57,114 nucleotides of DNA, taken from assembly GCF_019091135.1 (NCBI RefSeq), contig NZ_JAGXJW010000033.1, positions 36,027 through 93,140 of the forward strand. The letters are read 5' to 3'. The notes under the pieces were generated by a model. The model was not told the origin of the DNA. It ran no database searches and saw only the letters and a list, made by a program, of their open reading frames with translations. Shown one piece after another: positions 8,541 through 18,234 of this stretch; within the stretch, counting starts at the first letter, position 1, and the number at the start of each line of letters is the position of its first letter. Position numbers and translations under genes: made by a program. This stretch comes from Cohnella sp. GbtcB17. Lineage in GTDB: Bacteria; Bacillota; Bacilli; Paenibacillales; Paenibacillaceae.

Positions 8541-9629
8541 TTATGTATGCATCGTTCGTTCATTCGCCGCGCTTCCATGCCAGGATCCGGTTCCGGCGAT
8601 CGAACGGCATTGCGCCAGATAGGACTGCCGCGCCTCGGGCGTCCAGCCGTCGAGATATCTTTTCTCCCAGACGCGTTCGTCCTGTTCGAGAAAACGCTGG
8701 ATCTCCAGGATGGGCGCGAGACGCGCGACTTCCTCGCGCATGCGGGCGGCATGGCGCAAATATTCGCCGATGACGGGCATCGCCTGCTCATAATCGTCGA
8801 TGTCCTCGGCCGGACCGCCCGCGATTAGCGCAGCCAAGATCCCGCCGGCTCCCTCGAAAAGCGACGGGTCGATCGTATCCGCCTGCAGCGCCTCCTCCAG
8901 GTCGCCTTTGAGCGCGCACGTATAGGCGAGCAGGCCGTCGCCGATCCGGTTGCGGAACCCTTCGCGCAGCAGCCAATCCCGAATCTCCTGCGTCTCCGGA
9001 TCGAGGCGCTCGACGAGATAGACGCGGCCCCAACCGTCGACGCATCGCGCCAGCTCGCACAGCGCCTTGCTCGGCTGCTCCATGCCCATGAGCGCCGAAG
9101 CCGCGTAAAGCGTGAATTCCTCGTGCTTGCCTAGCGTGAACGTCAGCTCCCTGTGCCGGTCGTTGCCGTACTGGCTCAGCAAGGCGATGCCGAACTTCAC
9201 GACGTTGCGGTGCACGCCATGCCGCGCCATCCACAGCGCTTCCTCGTACAGATGGCCGGCGTTCAACCCCGGCAGCTTATGTAACGCTTGAAGCGCCGGA
9301 CTGATCGCATCCAGCGACTCGTCGCGCATGAGCGCGAGATAAACGGTTCTTCGGCTGCGGACGCTGCGGTCGCGGCTGAGCCGGACGAGCAGGCGCGTCA
9401 ATTCCTTGGCGACGCCGTCATCGGGGGCTGCGCCGAGCGCCCCGATTCCCTCCAGGCCCTCTCGGCGCAGCGCTTCCCGGCGTTCGGGCCTGTCCGCGCA
9501 TTCGTCGTCGTCAGGCAGCGCCTGCGACATCAGCTTGCCGTCCTGGCCGATCCGCAGGACGATCATATCGTAAGCCGACGGCTTGCCGGCCCAAGGATAC
9601 AGGGGAGCGACGGCTGTATAGCGAAGCAT
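8541..9629 (-). CDS. Conserved hypothetical protein, possibly HEAT-like helical
   Basis: 362 aa, start taken at the ATG of MLRYTAVAPLYPWAGKPSAYD because GGAAGGAAGAG lies about 7 bases before it; a further in-frame start 14 codons upstream has no such site. The protein is soluble, acidic in its middle part and dominated by helix-forming stretches (VAKELTRLLVRLSRDRSVRS, ALWMARHGVHRNVVKFGIAL), a pattern seen in HEAT/armadillo-like proteins. I see no catalytic motif, signal peptide or membrane segment. The N-terminal LYPWAGKPSAYD stretch looks like a conserved family signature, but I cannot name the family with confidence. It is apparently transcribed alone, behind the terminator of the GH44 gene. 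Confidence 0.75.
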   Translation of the reverse strand: MLRYTAVAPLYPWAGKPSAYDMIVLRIGQDGKLMSQALPDDDECADRPERREALRREGLEGIGALGAAPDDGVAKELTRLLVRLSRDRSVRSRRTVYLALMRDESLDAISPALQALHKLPGLNAGHLYEEALWMARHGVHRNVVKFGIALLSQYGNDRHRELTFTLGKHEEFTLYAASALMGMEQPSKALCELARCVDGWGRVYLVERLDPETQEIRDWLLREGFRNRIGDGLLAYTCALKGDLEEALQADTIDPSLFEGAGGILAALIAGGPAEDIDDYEQAMPVIGEYLRHAARMREEVARLAPILEIQRFLEQDERVWEKRYLDGWTPEARQSYLAQCRSIAGTGSWHGSAANERTMHT

Positions 9630-9750
9630 ACGGTCTCTTCCTTCCGGCGGCAATCGGTCTGGCCGTATCAAGCCGGATTGCCGCTATGTATGTATTACCC
9701 GCCTGGCAGATATTGCATCGGAAAACGGGGCGGCATACGTCGAAGCATGC

Positions 9751-9788
9751 AAAAAAACGAGGCGCACGGATTCGCTCCGCGCGCCTCG
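9751..9788 (-). terminator. Rho-independent terminator of the GH44 gene
   Basis: Stem GAGGCGCrCGGA/TCCGyGCGCCTC around a short loop, followed on the minus strand by seven T. It lies about 15 bp past the stop codon at 9803. Confidence 0.88.
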
Positions 9789-9802
9789 CAGGAAGAAAAA
9801 TC

Positions 9803-12800
9803 TTATTGCATCAAAACGATGTGGGCGGCCGTCAGCTTCGGCAGCTTGTACGTAAACGTATTGTTTTTGATGTCCGCCACGCCCTGCAGCTCGACGATCT
9901 CGGCGCTCGCGCCGTCGAATGCGTAGATGCGCGCATGCCGGTACTGCGTCGTTCCGGCGATATGGATCGTTGCGTTCATCGCGTAGTCGTTGTTTTTGTT
10001 CAGCGCGATCAGGTGCAGCTCGCCGGCGCTCTCGTCCGAGATCGATCCGTAAACCGAGCTGTTTTCCACGTTGTTCGTCTCGGCCTTGACCTTAATCGAG
10101 CCGAAATGCGAACCTTGGCCGTCATAGCTGGTGAACAGCTTCACCGCTGCCGAGATGTACGGCGCTTCCTTCAGCCCGTTCACCATCTTCCAGAAGGTTG
10201 CGAGGTGGACGCCGTATTTGCCGAAAATGCCGAGCACGTCCGCTTGCGCGATGCCGCCGTACACGTTATTTTCGCCGCCGTAGTTGTATTCGGTGATCGC
10301 GATCTTCGTACCGGGATTGTACGCGTCGATCGACTGCTGCGTCCGCGGCAGGATCGGCAGGAACGCGCTGTACCATTGTCCGATCCAGCTGTTCTCCGTA
10401 TAGGTCGGATCCCAAAGCGAGCGCGGCGCCTGCATGCGAACCTTGTTCGCCTCGAGATTGTCGTAAGAAGATACGTTGGTAATGCGCGAGCCGCCCGCGG
10501 AAATCTCGGGGTACCAGTGGTAATCGACCGCGTCCAGCAGTCGTTTGCCCTGCTGCGCGGAGGCGGCGCGGAACTTGTCCAGATAATAATCCATGAACCA
10601 CTTGTAGCCGCCGCTCTTCAGCGTCTCCCAATCGTCGGCCGCGTGCATGCTGTACAGCTCGTCGAAGCTGTAGGAAGCGGGGCCGTACATTTCGGCGAAG
10701 GGGTCCACGTTTTTGACCGCCTTGGCAAGTTCGATCCCCTTGTTCGTCACCTCGGCCGCGCTCGGCTTTTCCGGATGCATGTACGGATGCGTCTTCTGCC
10801 AAAGGCTCGGCTCGTTGTCGATCGAGTAGCCCTTGATGCCGGTCGCCGTGCTCGCGTTGCCGAAGCGGTGAACGAGCGAGTTGACGAATTCGTCCATGTA
10901 AACGGCGTTGTCGTTCAAATCGGGTGTCAGGCTGAACGGCGCGTTTTTCGCGGCGTACACCGGCACCCAGCGGTTGGAAGGCGCCGTCTCGGCGGATTGA
11001 ACCGCTCCGTTCTTGTCCGCGGCGACGTAGCCGCCCGTCTGCAGCGTGGCCAGCGTGTACGACCCCATCGCCAGCGACTTCTGGTGATAGCCGGCGATGC
11101 CGATGCCCGGCTCGTCCATATTGCCGCCGTACGGAACGCCGCCATAATACCAAGGCACGTAGTTGTCGCTTCTGTGGCCGTAGTCGGAGCCGGCGTTGGA
11201 GGCGTTCGTCTCCCAGTTGTAGGTGGTCAGGCGGTTGCCGCCCGTGCGCCGCGAGCCCCAATGCTCGGTGCCGGTCAGATCGTCGTTCGTGCCGTAAATA
11301 TAAGGGCTGATCGGCGCTCGCTCCGCGTCCGCGTCGATCTCGAATTGCACGTCGAAGTCGCCGGTCGGCGTCAGTACCGTATTGGTCACGATCTTGTCGC
11401 TCCACTTGCCGCGCGTCTCCCCGTCCTTCGCCCGCACCCGGTAGACATGCTTCGTGCCCGCGGCCAGCGCATCATGCGTGTAGGACGTTTGTAGTCCGAC
11501 GTCCGCGATGACGCCGTCCGCCTCGATCTCGTAGCCCGTCACTTCTTCGCCGAGCGGGGACCAGGTCAGCGCGACGCTGCTGTCCGTCGTCTTGCCTCGA
11601 ACGTTGACCGGCGCAGGCAGGTCCTGCTCGCCGAGCGTGCGGACGACGACGGCGCCGCTCCAGATGCCGACCTTGTCTCCTTTGCGCGTACGAACCTTGT
11701 AGGTATGCTTCGTCCCTGTCTTGAGCCACGAATCCAAATACGACGTCTCCGCGATGCCTTCGACGATCGTGCCGTCCGCGCTCACGTCGTAGCTCGTCGC
11801 GCCCGCGACGGCATCCCAGGACAGCCGGATCTCCGTCTCGTTCGGCTCGCCCGAGATAGTGGACGGCGCGGCCGGAATGTCCAGCAGCTTCGGTTCGACG
11901 CCCCAAACGAGCTGTCCGTCGACGTACGCCGTCGACTTATCGTTTGCAGTCGATGCGGTAGCGCCTTTAAAGGAGTAGTCGTTCGTTTGCGTAAAGTCGG
12001 ACCAGTTGTCTTTGTTGATCCATGTGTAAACGCCGGCCTTCGCACCGGGCTTCAGCTTGCCTGCATCGGCCGCGAAGTCGAGCTCCAGGTAGTAATCGGC
12101 CGTCTCGGCGGGTATCGGCATCTTGACGAAGCGCGCGGTCACTTTTTCCTTGGCCACGGTGCTCCAGAAGCCGATCGACAGTGGCCTTTCGTCGTCGATC
12201 GTGAAGTAATAGCGCGCCGTCACGCCGCCGAGATCGATCGGCTCCGAGCCCTTGTTGAAGATCTCGAGCTCCGGCGTCGGCATCTGCGCGCTCGCCTTGT
12301 TTCCTGTCTTGACGCGCACCTCAAGCACCGGGCCGGCAGGAGGCGTCGCGGTCGGCGTGGCCGTAGGCGTGGCCGTCGGAGACACCGTAGGCGTGGCGGT
12401 CGGTACCGGCGTCGGCGAACCGGTCGGCGTCGGCGTTGCGCTAGGCGTGGCCGTAGGCGCCGCGGTCGGTGTCGGCGTTGCCGTAGGCGAAGGCGTCTGT
12501 CCGCCGCCCGAGCCCGCTTCCACGTTGACGAAGGCCGCGCCGGCATGCCATTTATGGTAGGCGCTCCAGCCGGCGCCGAACACGCCGAGGCTGATTGTAT
12601 ATTTGCCCGACTCAGCTCCCGCAGGCACGCGCCAGGTGAACGAGACGGTTTTTTCCACGCCCGCAATCAGCTGTATATCGTCCTTGAAGGTCTGACCGAC
12701 CTTCGCAAGCGCAGGATCGAACACTTCGGCGTCGAGCAGCACGGCGGCGTCCGCCGCGGCCGTCACGTGAACGTCGATCGTGAGTTCTTCGCCCGCCTTG

Positions 12801-12967
12801 ACCGTTCCCGGCGATACGGTCGCCGACGTGGCGAAAGTCTCGGCTGCTGCATAAACCTCCCGCTCCGCGCCTGCGGACGCAAGGCTGCCCAGCAGCAGCG
12901 CTGCCGCGGCCATTGCCGCGATCGCTTTTTTTCCGATTCCCTTTTTGAGTCCGACGAATCTCATCAT
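9803..12967 (-). CDS. Secreted modular GH44 endoglucanase/xyloglucanase with CBM3 and two FN3 domains
   Basis: 1054-aa extracellular enzyme for cleaving beta-1,4-glucan backbones (cellulose, xyloglucan). Order: signal peptide (about 1-41, ending near VYAAA); beta-sandwich module (about 42-150); Pro/Thr linker (about 155-207, PTATPTPT type repeats); CBM3-like cellulose-binding module (about 208-345, VRVKTGNKASAQMPTPELEI, ending DYSF); two fibronectin type III domains (about 365-450 and 455-540); GH44 catalytic domain (about 545-1050, starting SPYIYGTNDDL). The likely acid/base is Glu of SIDNEPSLW (about residue 714) and the nucleophile is Glu of ITEYNYGG (about 893). Two adjacent ATGs follow AAAGGGAGAGA; the second (12964) has the better spacing. 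GH44 with CBM3 is typical of Paenibacillus-type plant-polymer degraders. It is monocistronic. Confidence 0.93.
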   Translation of the reverse strand: MMRFVGLKKGIGKKAIAAMAAAALLLGSLASAGAEREVYAAAETFATSATVSPGTVKAGEELTIDVHVTAAADAAVLLDAEVFDPALAKVGQTFKDDIQLIAGVEKTVSFTWRVPAGAESGKYTISLGVFGAGWSAYHKWHAGAAFVNVEAGSGGGQTPSPTATPTPTAAPTATPSATPTPTGSPTPVPTATPTVSPTATPTATPTATPPAGPVLEVRVKTGNKASAQMPTPELEIFNKGSEPIDLGGVTARYYFTIDDERPLSIGFWSTVAKEKVTARFVKMPIPAETADYYLELDFAADAGKLKPGAKAGVYTWINKDNWSDFTQTNDYSFKGATASTANDKSTAYVDGQLVWGVEPKLLDIPAAPSTISGEPNETEIRLSWDAVAGATSYDVSADGTIVEGIAETSYLDSWLKTGTKHTYKVRTRKGDKVGIWSGAVVVRTLGEQDLPAPVNVRGKTTDSSVALTWSPLGEEVTGYEIEADGVIADVGLQTSYTHDALAAGTKHVYRVRAKDGETRGKWSDKIVTNTVLTPTGDFDVQFEIDADAERAPISPYIYGTNDDLTGTEHWGSRRTGGNRLTTYNWETNASNAGSDYGHRSDNYVPWYYGGVPYGGNMDEPGIGIAGYHQKSLAMGSYTLATLQTGGYVAADKNGAVQSAETAPSNRWVPVYAAKNAPFSLTPDLNDNAVYMDEFVNSLVHRFGNASTATGIKGYSIDNEPSLWQKTHPYMHPEKPSAAEVTNKGIELAKAVKNVDPFAEMYGPASYSFDELYSMHAADDWETLKSGGYKWFMDYYLDKFRAASAQQGKRLLDAVDYHWYPEISAGGSRITNVSSYDNLEANKVRMQAPRSLWDPTYTENSWIGQWYSAFLPILPRTQQSIDAYNPGTKIAITEYNYGGENNVYGGIAQADVLGIFGKYGVHLATFWKMVNGLKEAPYISAAVKLFTSYDGQGSHFGSIKVKAETNNVENSSVYGSISDESAGELHLIALNKNNDYAMNATIHIAGTTQYRHARIYAFDGASAEIVELQGVADIKNNTFTYKLPKLTAAHIVLMQ

Positions 12968-13102
12968 TCTCTCCCTTTCTCTGTAGCGTGCTACGTCAGC
13001 TTAGCAGAGTGCACGACCGCGATTATGTGGCCTGCGTTACAAAAACTCAAAAATTCATGCCCGAAAATAGGCCCGACAAGCGAACATGTGTGCGAGAAAT
13101 GG

Positions 13103-13108
13103 TATAAT
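13103..13108 (+). promoter_or_regulatory. Probable -10 element for the SWIM/SNF2 operon
   Basis: A perfect TATAAT 40 bp upstream of the SWIM gene start. No good -35 is seen 16-18 bp before it, so the promoter call is tentative. Confidence 0.5.
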
Positions 13109-13148
13109 GGGAGTCCAAGCAAACCGGATACCGAAGCGAGGTCTAGCG

Positions 13149-14762
13149 ATGTTTATAGAAGATGCGCCGCCGGAAAACGACCCGCGGTGGGAGGACCTGC
13201 TGCGCCGCGTCGCGGAAACGTTCGACGACCTGACGCTTAAGCGCGGCTATCAATATTACAAGCAAGGGCGCGTCAAGATATCCGATCCCGAGGACATGCG
13301 GCATCTGCAGGCCGAGGTGGCGGGCACGGTGACCTATCGGACGCGAGTCGACCTTGAAGCTTTGGAGGACGGCAAATGCAGCTGTCCTGTCGGCCGCCCG
13401 TGCAAGCACATGACAGCAGTGCTGATGGAATGGGCCGGCTACCGCGGCTATCCCGTCCCGACGCTGGCCAACGCCAAGACGCTTGCGTCGCGCCCGCGTC
13501 CCGCCTCCGCCGGTCGGCAGCAGAACGCCGAGATCGAGCGGCTCGCGAGAGATGCGGCCCGCATTCCCGAGATGCGCGTTCCGCAGTGGCTGGATCTGTT
13601 CGACAGATGCCTCGCGCCCGTCGCCGGACAAGTTCGCAATACGCAGTACGCGAAGCAGGCCCTGGGCCTTTTTTATAAAATAAAGCCCCCGCTCTCTCCC
13701 GTCGCCGAGCGGCTGTTCGAGCTGAACGCGCTGGTGTTTCTGATGCGCCATTCGGCCGAGACCCAAAGCAACCCGGCGCTCGGGACGAATACGTACCTCG
13801 GCTACTTCACGCATCTGGCCGTGACGGATCTTCACGAAGCTGCGATGGGCTGCCTGGATCGCCCGTTGCCCGTTGCGGACGAGCCGCTCGCGCGAGACCG
13901 CCTGCTCGAGACGGCCGACATCGTGCGGACGGCGATGCTGACGCCCGGGCCGACGCAGGATTACGAGCTGAAGCTTTACGGCCGCCTGTGGGAGACTTGG
14001 CTCGCGCCTCCGTACGGAAGCGATGCCTTGTACGCGGAGGAGCTTCGCAAGCTGGAGGACGCCGAGAGCGGCCTGCCCGCACAGAGCAAGAGCGCCTGGG
14101 ACGCAGCCGTGCTGCGGATGCGGTTCGGCCTGGCCGACGACGACCGTGCGCTGGCGTTGCTCGCCGGCGAATCGGGCCGTCTGGGCTCGGCCCATGTCGC
14201 GCTGATCACGGACATGCTGGGCGAACTCGCCCGCAAGGAGCAATGGAGCCGCCTGCTTCGCTGGCTGACCGAGCTTGGCCCTTTGATGCACGGCAGGCGC
14301 TCGAAGGAGCTTGAGGCGTACGCCGGTCTGTGGGACGCGGTCGTCGCCAAGCTGCCTGAAGCGGAGCCCGGCATGTGGTCGGCGCTCGAGTCGCTGCTGC
14401 CGTCCTCCCAGCCGATTTACGAAGCCCGGCTGCTCGCCGCAGGACGTTACGAAGAGTGGATCGACATTCAACTGTCGTTCGGCCGCGAGCCGCTCGACTA
14501 CCGCGCGACCGAGCTGGCGCCTCTGGAGAAGGAAGCGCCGCACGCGCTGCTCCCCTTCTACCATCAGGCCATCGAACGTTATGTATCGATGAAAAACAGG
14601 GCCAGCTACAAGTCGGCGGTCAAGCTGCTCAAGCGGCTGGCCAAGCTATATAAAAAGATGAAGCGCGAGGCGCGCTGGATCGAATATTACGAGCTGTTCG
14701 AGCTGCGCTACAGCAGGCTGCGCGCGCTGCAGGAAGAGCTGCGGAAAGGAAAGCTGTCATGA
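13149..14762 (+). CDS. ywqB: SWIM zinc-finger protein (YwqB-like)
   Basis: 537-aa protein whose N-terminal part holds a SWIM zinc-binding motif, CSCPVGRPCKH (residues about 76-87; CxC...CxH), a fold associated with DNA or protein binding next to SNF2 helicases. The rest is helical without recognisable motifs. The start at 13149 is preceded by GAAGCGAGG; starts further upstream overlap the promoter. Its stop overlaps the start of the SNF2 gene as ATGA, so the two are translationally coupled, the same order as ywqB-ywqA in B. subtilis. A joint role in chromosome maintenance or nucleoprotein remodelling is inferred. The symbol is given by pairing and motif, not by full alignment. Confidence 0.88.
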   Translation: MFIEDAPPENDPRWEDLLRRVAETFDDLTLKRGYQYYKQGRVKISDPEDMRHLQAEVAGTVTYRTRVDLEALEDGKCSCPVGRPCKHMTAVLMEWAGYRGYPVPTLANAKTLASRPRPASAGRQQNAEIERLARDAARIPEMRVPQWLDLFDRCLAPVAGQVRNTQYAKQALGLFYKIKPPLSPVAERLFELNALVFLMRHSAETQSNPALGTNTYLGYFTHLAVTDLHEAAMGCLDRPLPVADEPLARDRLLETADIVRTAMLTPGPTQDYELKLYGRLWETWLAPPYGSDALYAEELRKLEDAESGLPAQSKSAWDAAVLRMRFGLADDDRALALLAGESGRLGSAHVALITDMLGELARKEQWSRLLRWLTELGPLMHGRRSKELEAYAGLWDAVVAKLPEAEPGMWSALESLLPSSQPIYEARLLAAGRYEEWIDIQLSFGREPLDYRATELAPLEKEAPHALLPFYHQAIERYVSMKNRASYKSAVKLLKRLAKLYKKMKREARWIEYYELFELRYSRLRALQEELRKGKLS

Positions 14763-17700
14763 ATGCGCAGCGGGATACGATCAGCGTCGACGTGCGGTTG
14801 ACCGAGCACGGCGACGCGCTGATATACGGCGTATTGGAAGGTTACGGCTACGTGCCGGGCATGCTGCTCAAGCACAAGCTGTTCGCCTGGCATGAAGCCT
14901 CGTTTTACGGGACGAACCTGGATGTGAGCCAGGTCGAGCTGCCGGAGGGCGTCGATCTCATTCAGGGCAAGGCGGAGATCGTCATCCTGCCTGCCGAACA
15001 GGTACTGCCGTTTTTCGCCGAGCCGCGGCTGCTGAAGCACGTGGAGTGGCGGTTGGCCGGGGAGAGCCGTCTGCTCGCCGAATGGGCCCCGGTCCTGGCA
15101 GGCTGGATTGAGGAGCGTCGATTCGTCCCGAGCCTTGAAGCTTATCGCCAGGGCATGCTGCAGTGGACCTGGGAAAGCGAGCTGCCGCCGGCTGGCCGGG
15201 AGGAGGAATACGGAGAGACGGCGAACGGGGCGGACGGCGAATGGATGCAAGGCCTGCGCGCCGCTTACTCGGCGGCCGTGCGAGAGCGCTACTACGGCAC
15301 GGACGAGGATTATGCCGAGCTGCGGCGGGCGTATCCGCTGCTGTTCGACAAAAGCGCCGCGTCAGCGGCCGGCATGGATCAGCGCGGCTGGCTCGAGGCG
15401 ATCGGCTGGCGTCAGGACACGGCGCCGTTCCGGCCGATCCTGCGGCTGCTCGAGCCATACGCGGCGGGCAACGCGCCCGACGATTGGCGGCTGCAGCTCG
15501 CGCTGCAGAGCAAGCGGGACGAGACGATCGTGCATCCCGCGAAGCTCGCGGCGGACGGCTCCGTCTCCGGGCGGTGGCCCGCCGCCTGGAACGAAGAAGC
15601 GAGCGAGCGGGCCCCCGGCTGGCTGGAGCGGCTGCGGGCGGTGCTGCCGCCCGAACGGCTCGCCGGCGGTCCGCGGGATTTGCTGGGCAAGCCGCTGGAC
15701 GACGAAGCGGCCTGGCGCTTCCTCTCGGCGGACAGCAACCGGCTGCTCGAGGCCGGCTGGCGGGTGCTGCTGCCGGCCTGGTGGGAAGCGGCGACCCGCA
15801 AGAAGCCGCGGCTGCGCGCCAAGATCGCGCCCGAAGCGGGCGGCAAGGGGAGCTCGCTGTTCGGACTGGACGCGATCATCGACTTCGACTGGCGGGTCGC
15901 CATCGGAGACGTGGAGCTCAGCGAGGAAGAATTCGCCGCGCTCGTCGCGCGCAACCAGCGGCTTGTCCGCCACCGCGGACAATGGATCGCGCTCGATCCG
16001 GCGCTGCTGACGCAGATCCGGCGCATGATGACGGGCATGGACAAGCACGCGGGCCTTTCTTTCCAGGACGTCCTGCAGCTTCATCTGCTCGGCGAAGGCG
16101 ACGGCGACGGTGCGGACGACGCCGAGACCGAAGAAGCGGCGGAGGCGTCCGCCGCGCGCGTGCGGCTCGAGGTCGAGCTGAACGCGCACCTCGCCGCGTT
16201 TTTCGCGCAGCTCGGCCGCCCTTCGGAGTGGCCGCTGCCCGAGCCGCCGGCAGACCTGCAGGCGACGCTTCGGACCTACCAGCGCGAAGGCTTCGGCTGG
16301 CTCACCTCGCTGCGGCGCTTCGGTCTCGGGGCGGTGCTCGCGGACGACATGGGCCTTGGCAAGACGGTTCAGCTCATCGCCTATCTGCTCCAGCTGCGGC
16401 ACGATACGCCGCCCGAGCGGCGCCGCGCCTCGTTGATCGTCTGCCCCACCTCGGTGCTGGGCAACTGGCAGAAGGAAATCTCGCGCTTTGCGCCAACGCT
16501 GTCGGTGAGCCTGCATTACGGCAGCGGCCGAATCACCGAAGCGGAGGCCTTCGCCGCTCAGGCCGCGGCTTCCGATGTCGTGCTCACTTCGTTCGCCACG
16601 GCCTCGCTCGATCAGGAGCTGCTGCAAACCTACGTATGGGCGGCGATCTGCCTTGACGAGGCGCAAAATATCAAAAACGCTCAGACCAAGCAATCCGTCG
16701 CCGTTCGCAGCTTGTCCGCGGGTCAGCGCATCGCGCTCACCGGCACCCCGATCGAGAACCGGCTGGCCGAGCTCTGGTCGATCTACGATTTCATCGCGCC
16801 TGGCTACCTGGGGACGCAGCGCGCCTTCCAGGAGCGGTTCGCCACGCCGATCGAACGCAACCGCGACGAGCGAAGGACGGCAGAGCTCAAGCGCCTCGTC
16901 GGACCGTTCATGCTGCGCCGCAAGAAGAAGGACCCGAACATTCAGCTCGACCTGCCGGACAAAAACGAGATGAAAACGTACGTCCCGCTCACGCCCGAAC
17001 AGAGCGCGCTGTACGAGCAGACCGTCAACGAGCTGCTGGAGCGGATGAAGACGCTCGAAGGCATCGAGCGCAAAGGCGCGATCCTTGCGGCGCTCACCCG
17101 GCTTAAGCAAGTGTGCGACCATCCGTCGCTGCTGAACAAAGAGCAGGAGTCGGCGACTGACGCTGCTTCGGCGGAAAAAAAGGGACGCACCGACGGGGCG
17201 GCGCCCGCGTCTTCGGACAAGGCGCCGAGCAAGTCGCCCGGCAAGTCGCCCGACGATGCCCAGGCGCCGTCCGAAGCGGAGCTCGCCGAGCTCGTCTCCC
17301 GTTCGGCCAAGCTCGAGCGGCTGCTCGCCATGGTCAAGGAGCTCCGGGACGAGGGCGACCGCTGCCTCATTTTCACCCAATACGTCGGCATGGGAGAGAT
17401 GCTGCGCCTCGTGCTGTCCCGGGAGCTCGGAGAGCCCGTACTCTACCTGAACGGCAGCACGTCCAAGACGGCGCGCGACCGGATGATCGAGCGGTTCCAA
17501 TCGCGGGCGCTGCCGCAGGACGAGCAGCCTAACGTGTTCATCCTCTCGCTCAAGGCGGGAGGCGTCGGCCTGAATCTGACCGCGGCCAACCACGTCTTCC
17601 ACTTCGACCGCTGGTGGAATCCGGCCGTCGAGAACCAGGCGACCGACCGCGCCTACCGGATGGGTCAGACCAAGGACGTGCAGGTGCACAAGTTTATCTC

Positions 17701-17854
17701 TCTTGGCACCCTTGAGGAGCGAATCGACGAGATGCTGGAGAGCAAGCAGCAGCTCAGCGACAACGTCATCTCCTCTTCCGAGGGCTGGATCACCGAGCTG
17801 TCGACCGACGATCTGCGCGATCTGATCACGCTGCGGCGGGGAATGAACGGCTAA
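14759..17854 (+). CDS. ywqA: SNF2-family DEAD/DEAH-like helicase (YwqA-like)
   Basis: 1031-aa superfamily 2 double-stranded DNA translocase. The N-terminal half (1-480) is a bacterial SNF2-associated region. Motif I is ADDMGLGKT (about residue 527), motif II is DEAQ (about 632, not DEAH), motif III GTPIENRL (about 660). A charged, Ser/Pro/Lys-rich insertion (about 798-840) separates the lobes, then come LIFTQYVGMGEM, LSLKAGGVGLNLTAA and DRWWNPAVENQATDRAYRMGQ, the SNF2 motif V/VI block. Remodelling of DNA-protein complexes or DNA repair is the likely job, working with the SWIM protein encoded directly upstream (4-bp overlap). Confidence 0.95.
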   Translation: MNAQRDTISVDVRLTEHGDALIYGVLEGYGYVPGMLLKHKLFAWHEASFYGTNLDVSQVELPEGVDLIQGKAEIVILPAEQVLPFFAEPRLLKHVEWRLAGESRLLAEWAPVLAGWIEERRFVPSLEAYRQGMLQWTWESELPPAGREEEYGETANGADGEWMQGLRAAYSAAVRERYYGTDEDYAELRRAYPLLFDKSAASAAGMDQRGWLEAIGWRQDTAPFRPILRLLEPYAAGNAPDDWRLQLALQSKRDETIVHPAKLAADGSVSGRWPAAWNEEASERAPGWLERLRAVLPPERLAGGPRDLLGKPLDDEAAWRFLSADSNRLLEAGWRVLLPAWWEAATRKKPRLRAKIAPEAGGKGSSLFGLDAIIDFDWRVAIGDVELSEEEFAALVARNQRLVRHRGQWIALDPALLTQIRRMMTGMDKHAGLSFQDVLQLHLLGEGDGDGADDAETEEAAEASAARVRLEVELNAHLAAFFAQLGRPSEWPLPEPPADLQATLRTYQREGFGWLTSLRRFGLGAVLADDMGLGKTVQLIAYLLQLRHDTPPERRRASLIVCPTSVLGNWQKEISRFAPTLSVSLHYGSGRITEAEAFAAQAAASDVVLTSFATASLDQELLQTYVWAAICLDEAQNIKNAQTKQSVAVRSLSAGQRIALTGTPIENRLAELWSIYDFIAPGYLGTQRAFQERFATPIERNRDERRTAELKRLVGPFMLRRKKKDPNIQLDLPDKNEMKTYVPLTPEQSALYEQTVNELLERMKTLEGIERKGAILAALTRLKQVCDHPSLLNKEQESATDAASAEKKGRTDGAAPASSDKAPSKSPGKSPDDAQAPSEAELAELVSRSAKLERLLAMVKELRDEGDRCLIFTQYVGMGEMLRLVLSRELGEPVLYLNGSTSKTARDRMIERFQSRALPQDEQPNVFILSLKAGGVGLNLTAANHVFHFDRWWNPAVENQATDRAYRMGQTKDVQVHKFISLGTLEERIDEMLESKQQLSDNVISSSEGWITELSTDDLRDLITLRRGMNG

Positions 17855-17865
17855 CGCCTGACGTC

Positions 17866-17887
17866 AAAAACGCCTCCGGCAAGGCGG
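17866..17887 (-). terminator. Weak Rho-independent terminator
   Basis: CGCCT/AGGCG stem with a 6-base loop followed on the minus strand by five T. It serves the small gene at 17922 and lies in the convergent gap with the SNF2 gene. Confidence 0.5.
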
Positions 17888-17921
17888 CATTCGGCTCTCA
17901 CCCGCCGCGGCGACGGGCATT

Positions 17922-18095
17922 TCAGATCAGCGGATAATGTCCCTCGTAGCGCGGATGCGCATAATACGGCGGGCGCGGGCCGATCAGCGGTAGATTCAGG
18001 GTGAAAAAATCGCCGTAGGCGACCTTCACCATCGCGTCGGATTCGCCGACCAGCAGCGCGTCCGCCTTTTTGCTGAACGAGTACGGCACCTTCAC
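17922..18095 (-). CDS. Small conserved-looking hypothetical protein (57 aa)
   Basis: Product begins VKVPYSFSKKADALLVGESD (GTG start) and ends HPRYEGHYPLI; mixed, globular-looking composition with no signal peptide or membrane segment. I chose the GTG at 18095 because GGAGG lies 9 bases before it, while the ATG three codons earlier touches that GGAGG. A hairpin with a T-run follows the stop, which supports real expression. Function unknown. It is convergent with the SNF2 gene and divergent from the GNAT gene. Confidence 0.5.
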   Translation of the reverse strand: MKVPYSFSKKADALLVGESDAMVKVAYGDFFTLNLPLIGPRPPYYAHPRYEGHYPLI

Positions 18096-18234
18096 ATCGA
18101 TCATCCTCCATCGGTCAGTTCGCCGTCATAGCCTATGCCGGATGGGCCGGGCAGGAGCAAGTCCTGTTCGAAAAATGAGCGCTTCCGGCGCTCGTCGTCC
18201 GATGTTAGACTAAAAATCAAAGGGGGCACACCGT

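Noticed and set aside
8157..8828. 223-codon plus-strand frame
   Set aside because: Low-complexity Arg/Pro/Ala-rich product that runs antisense into the gene at 8541-9629 and has no family features.
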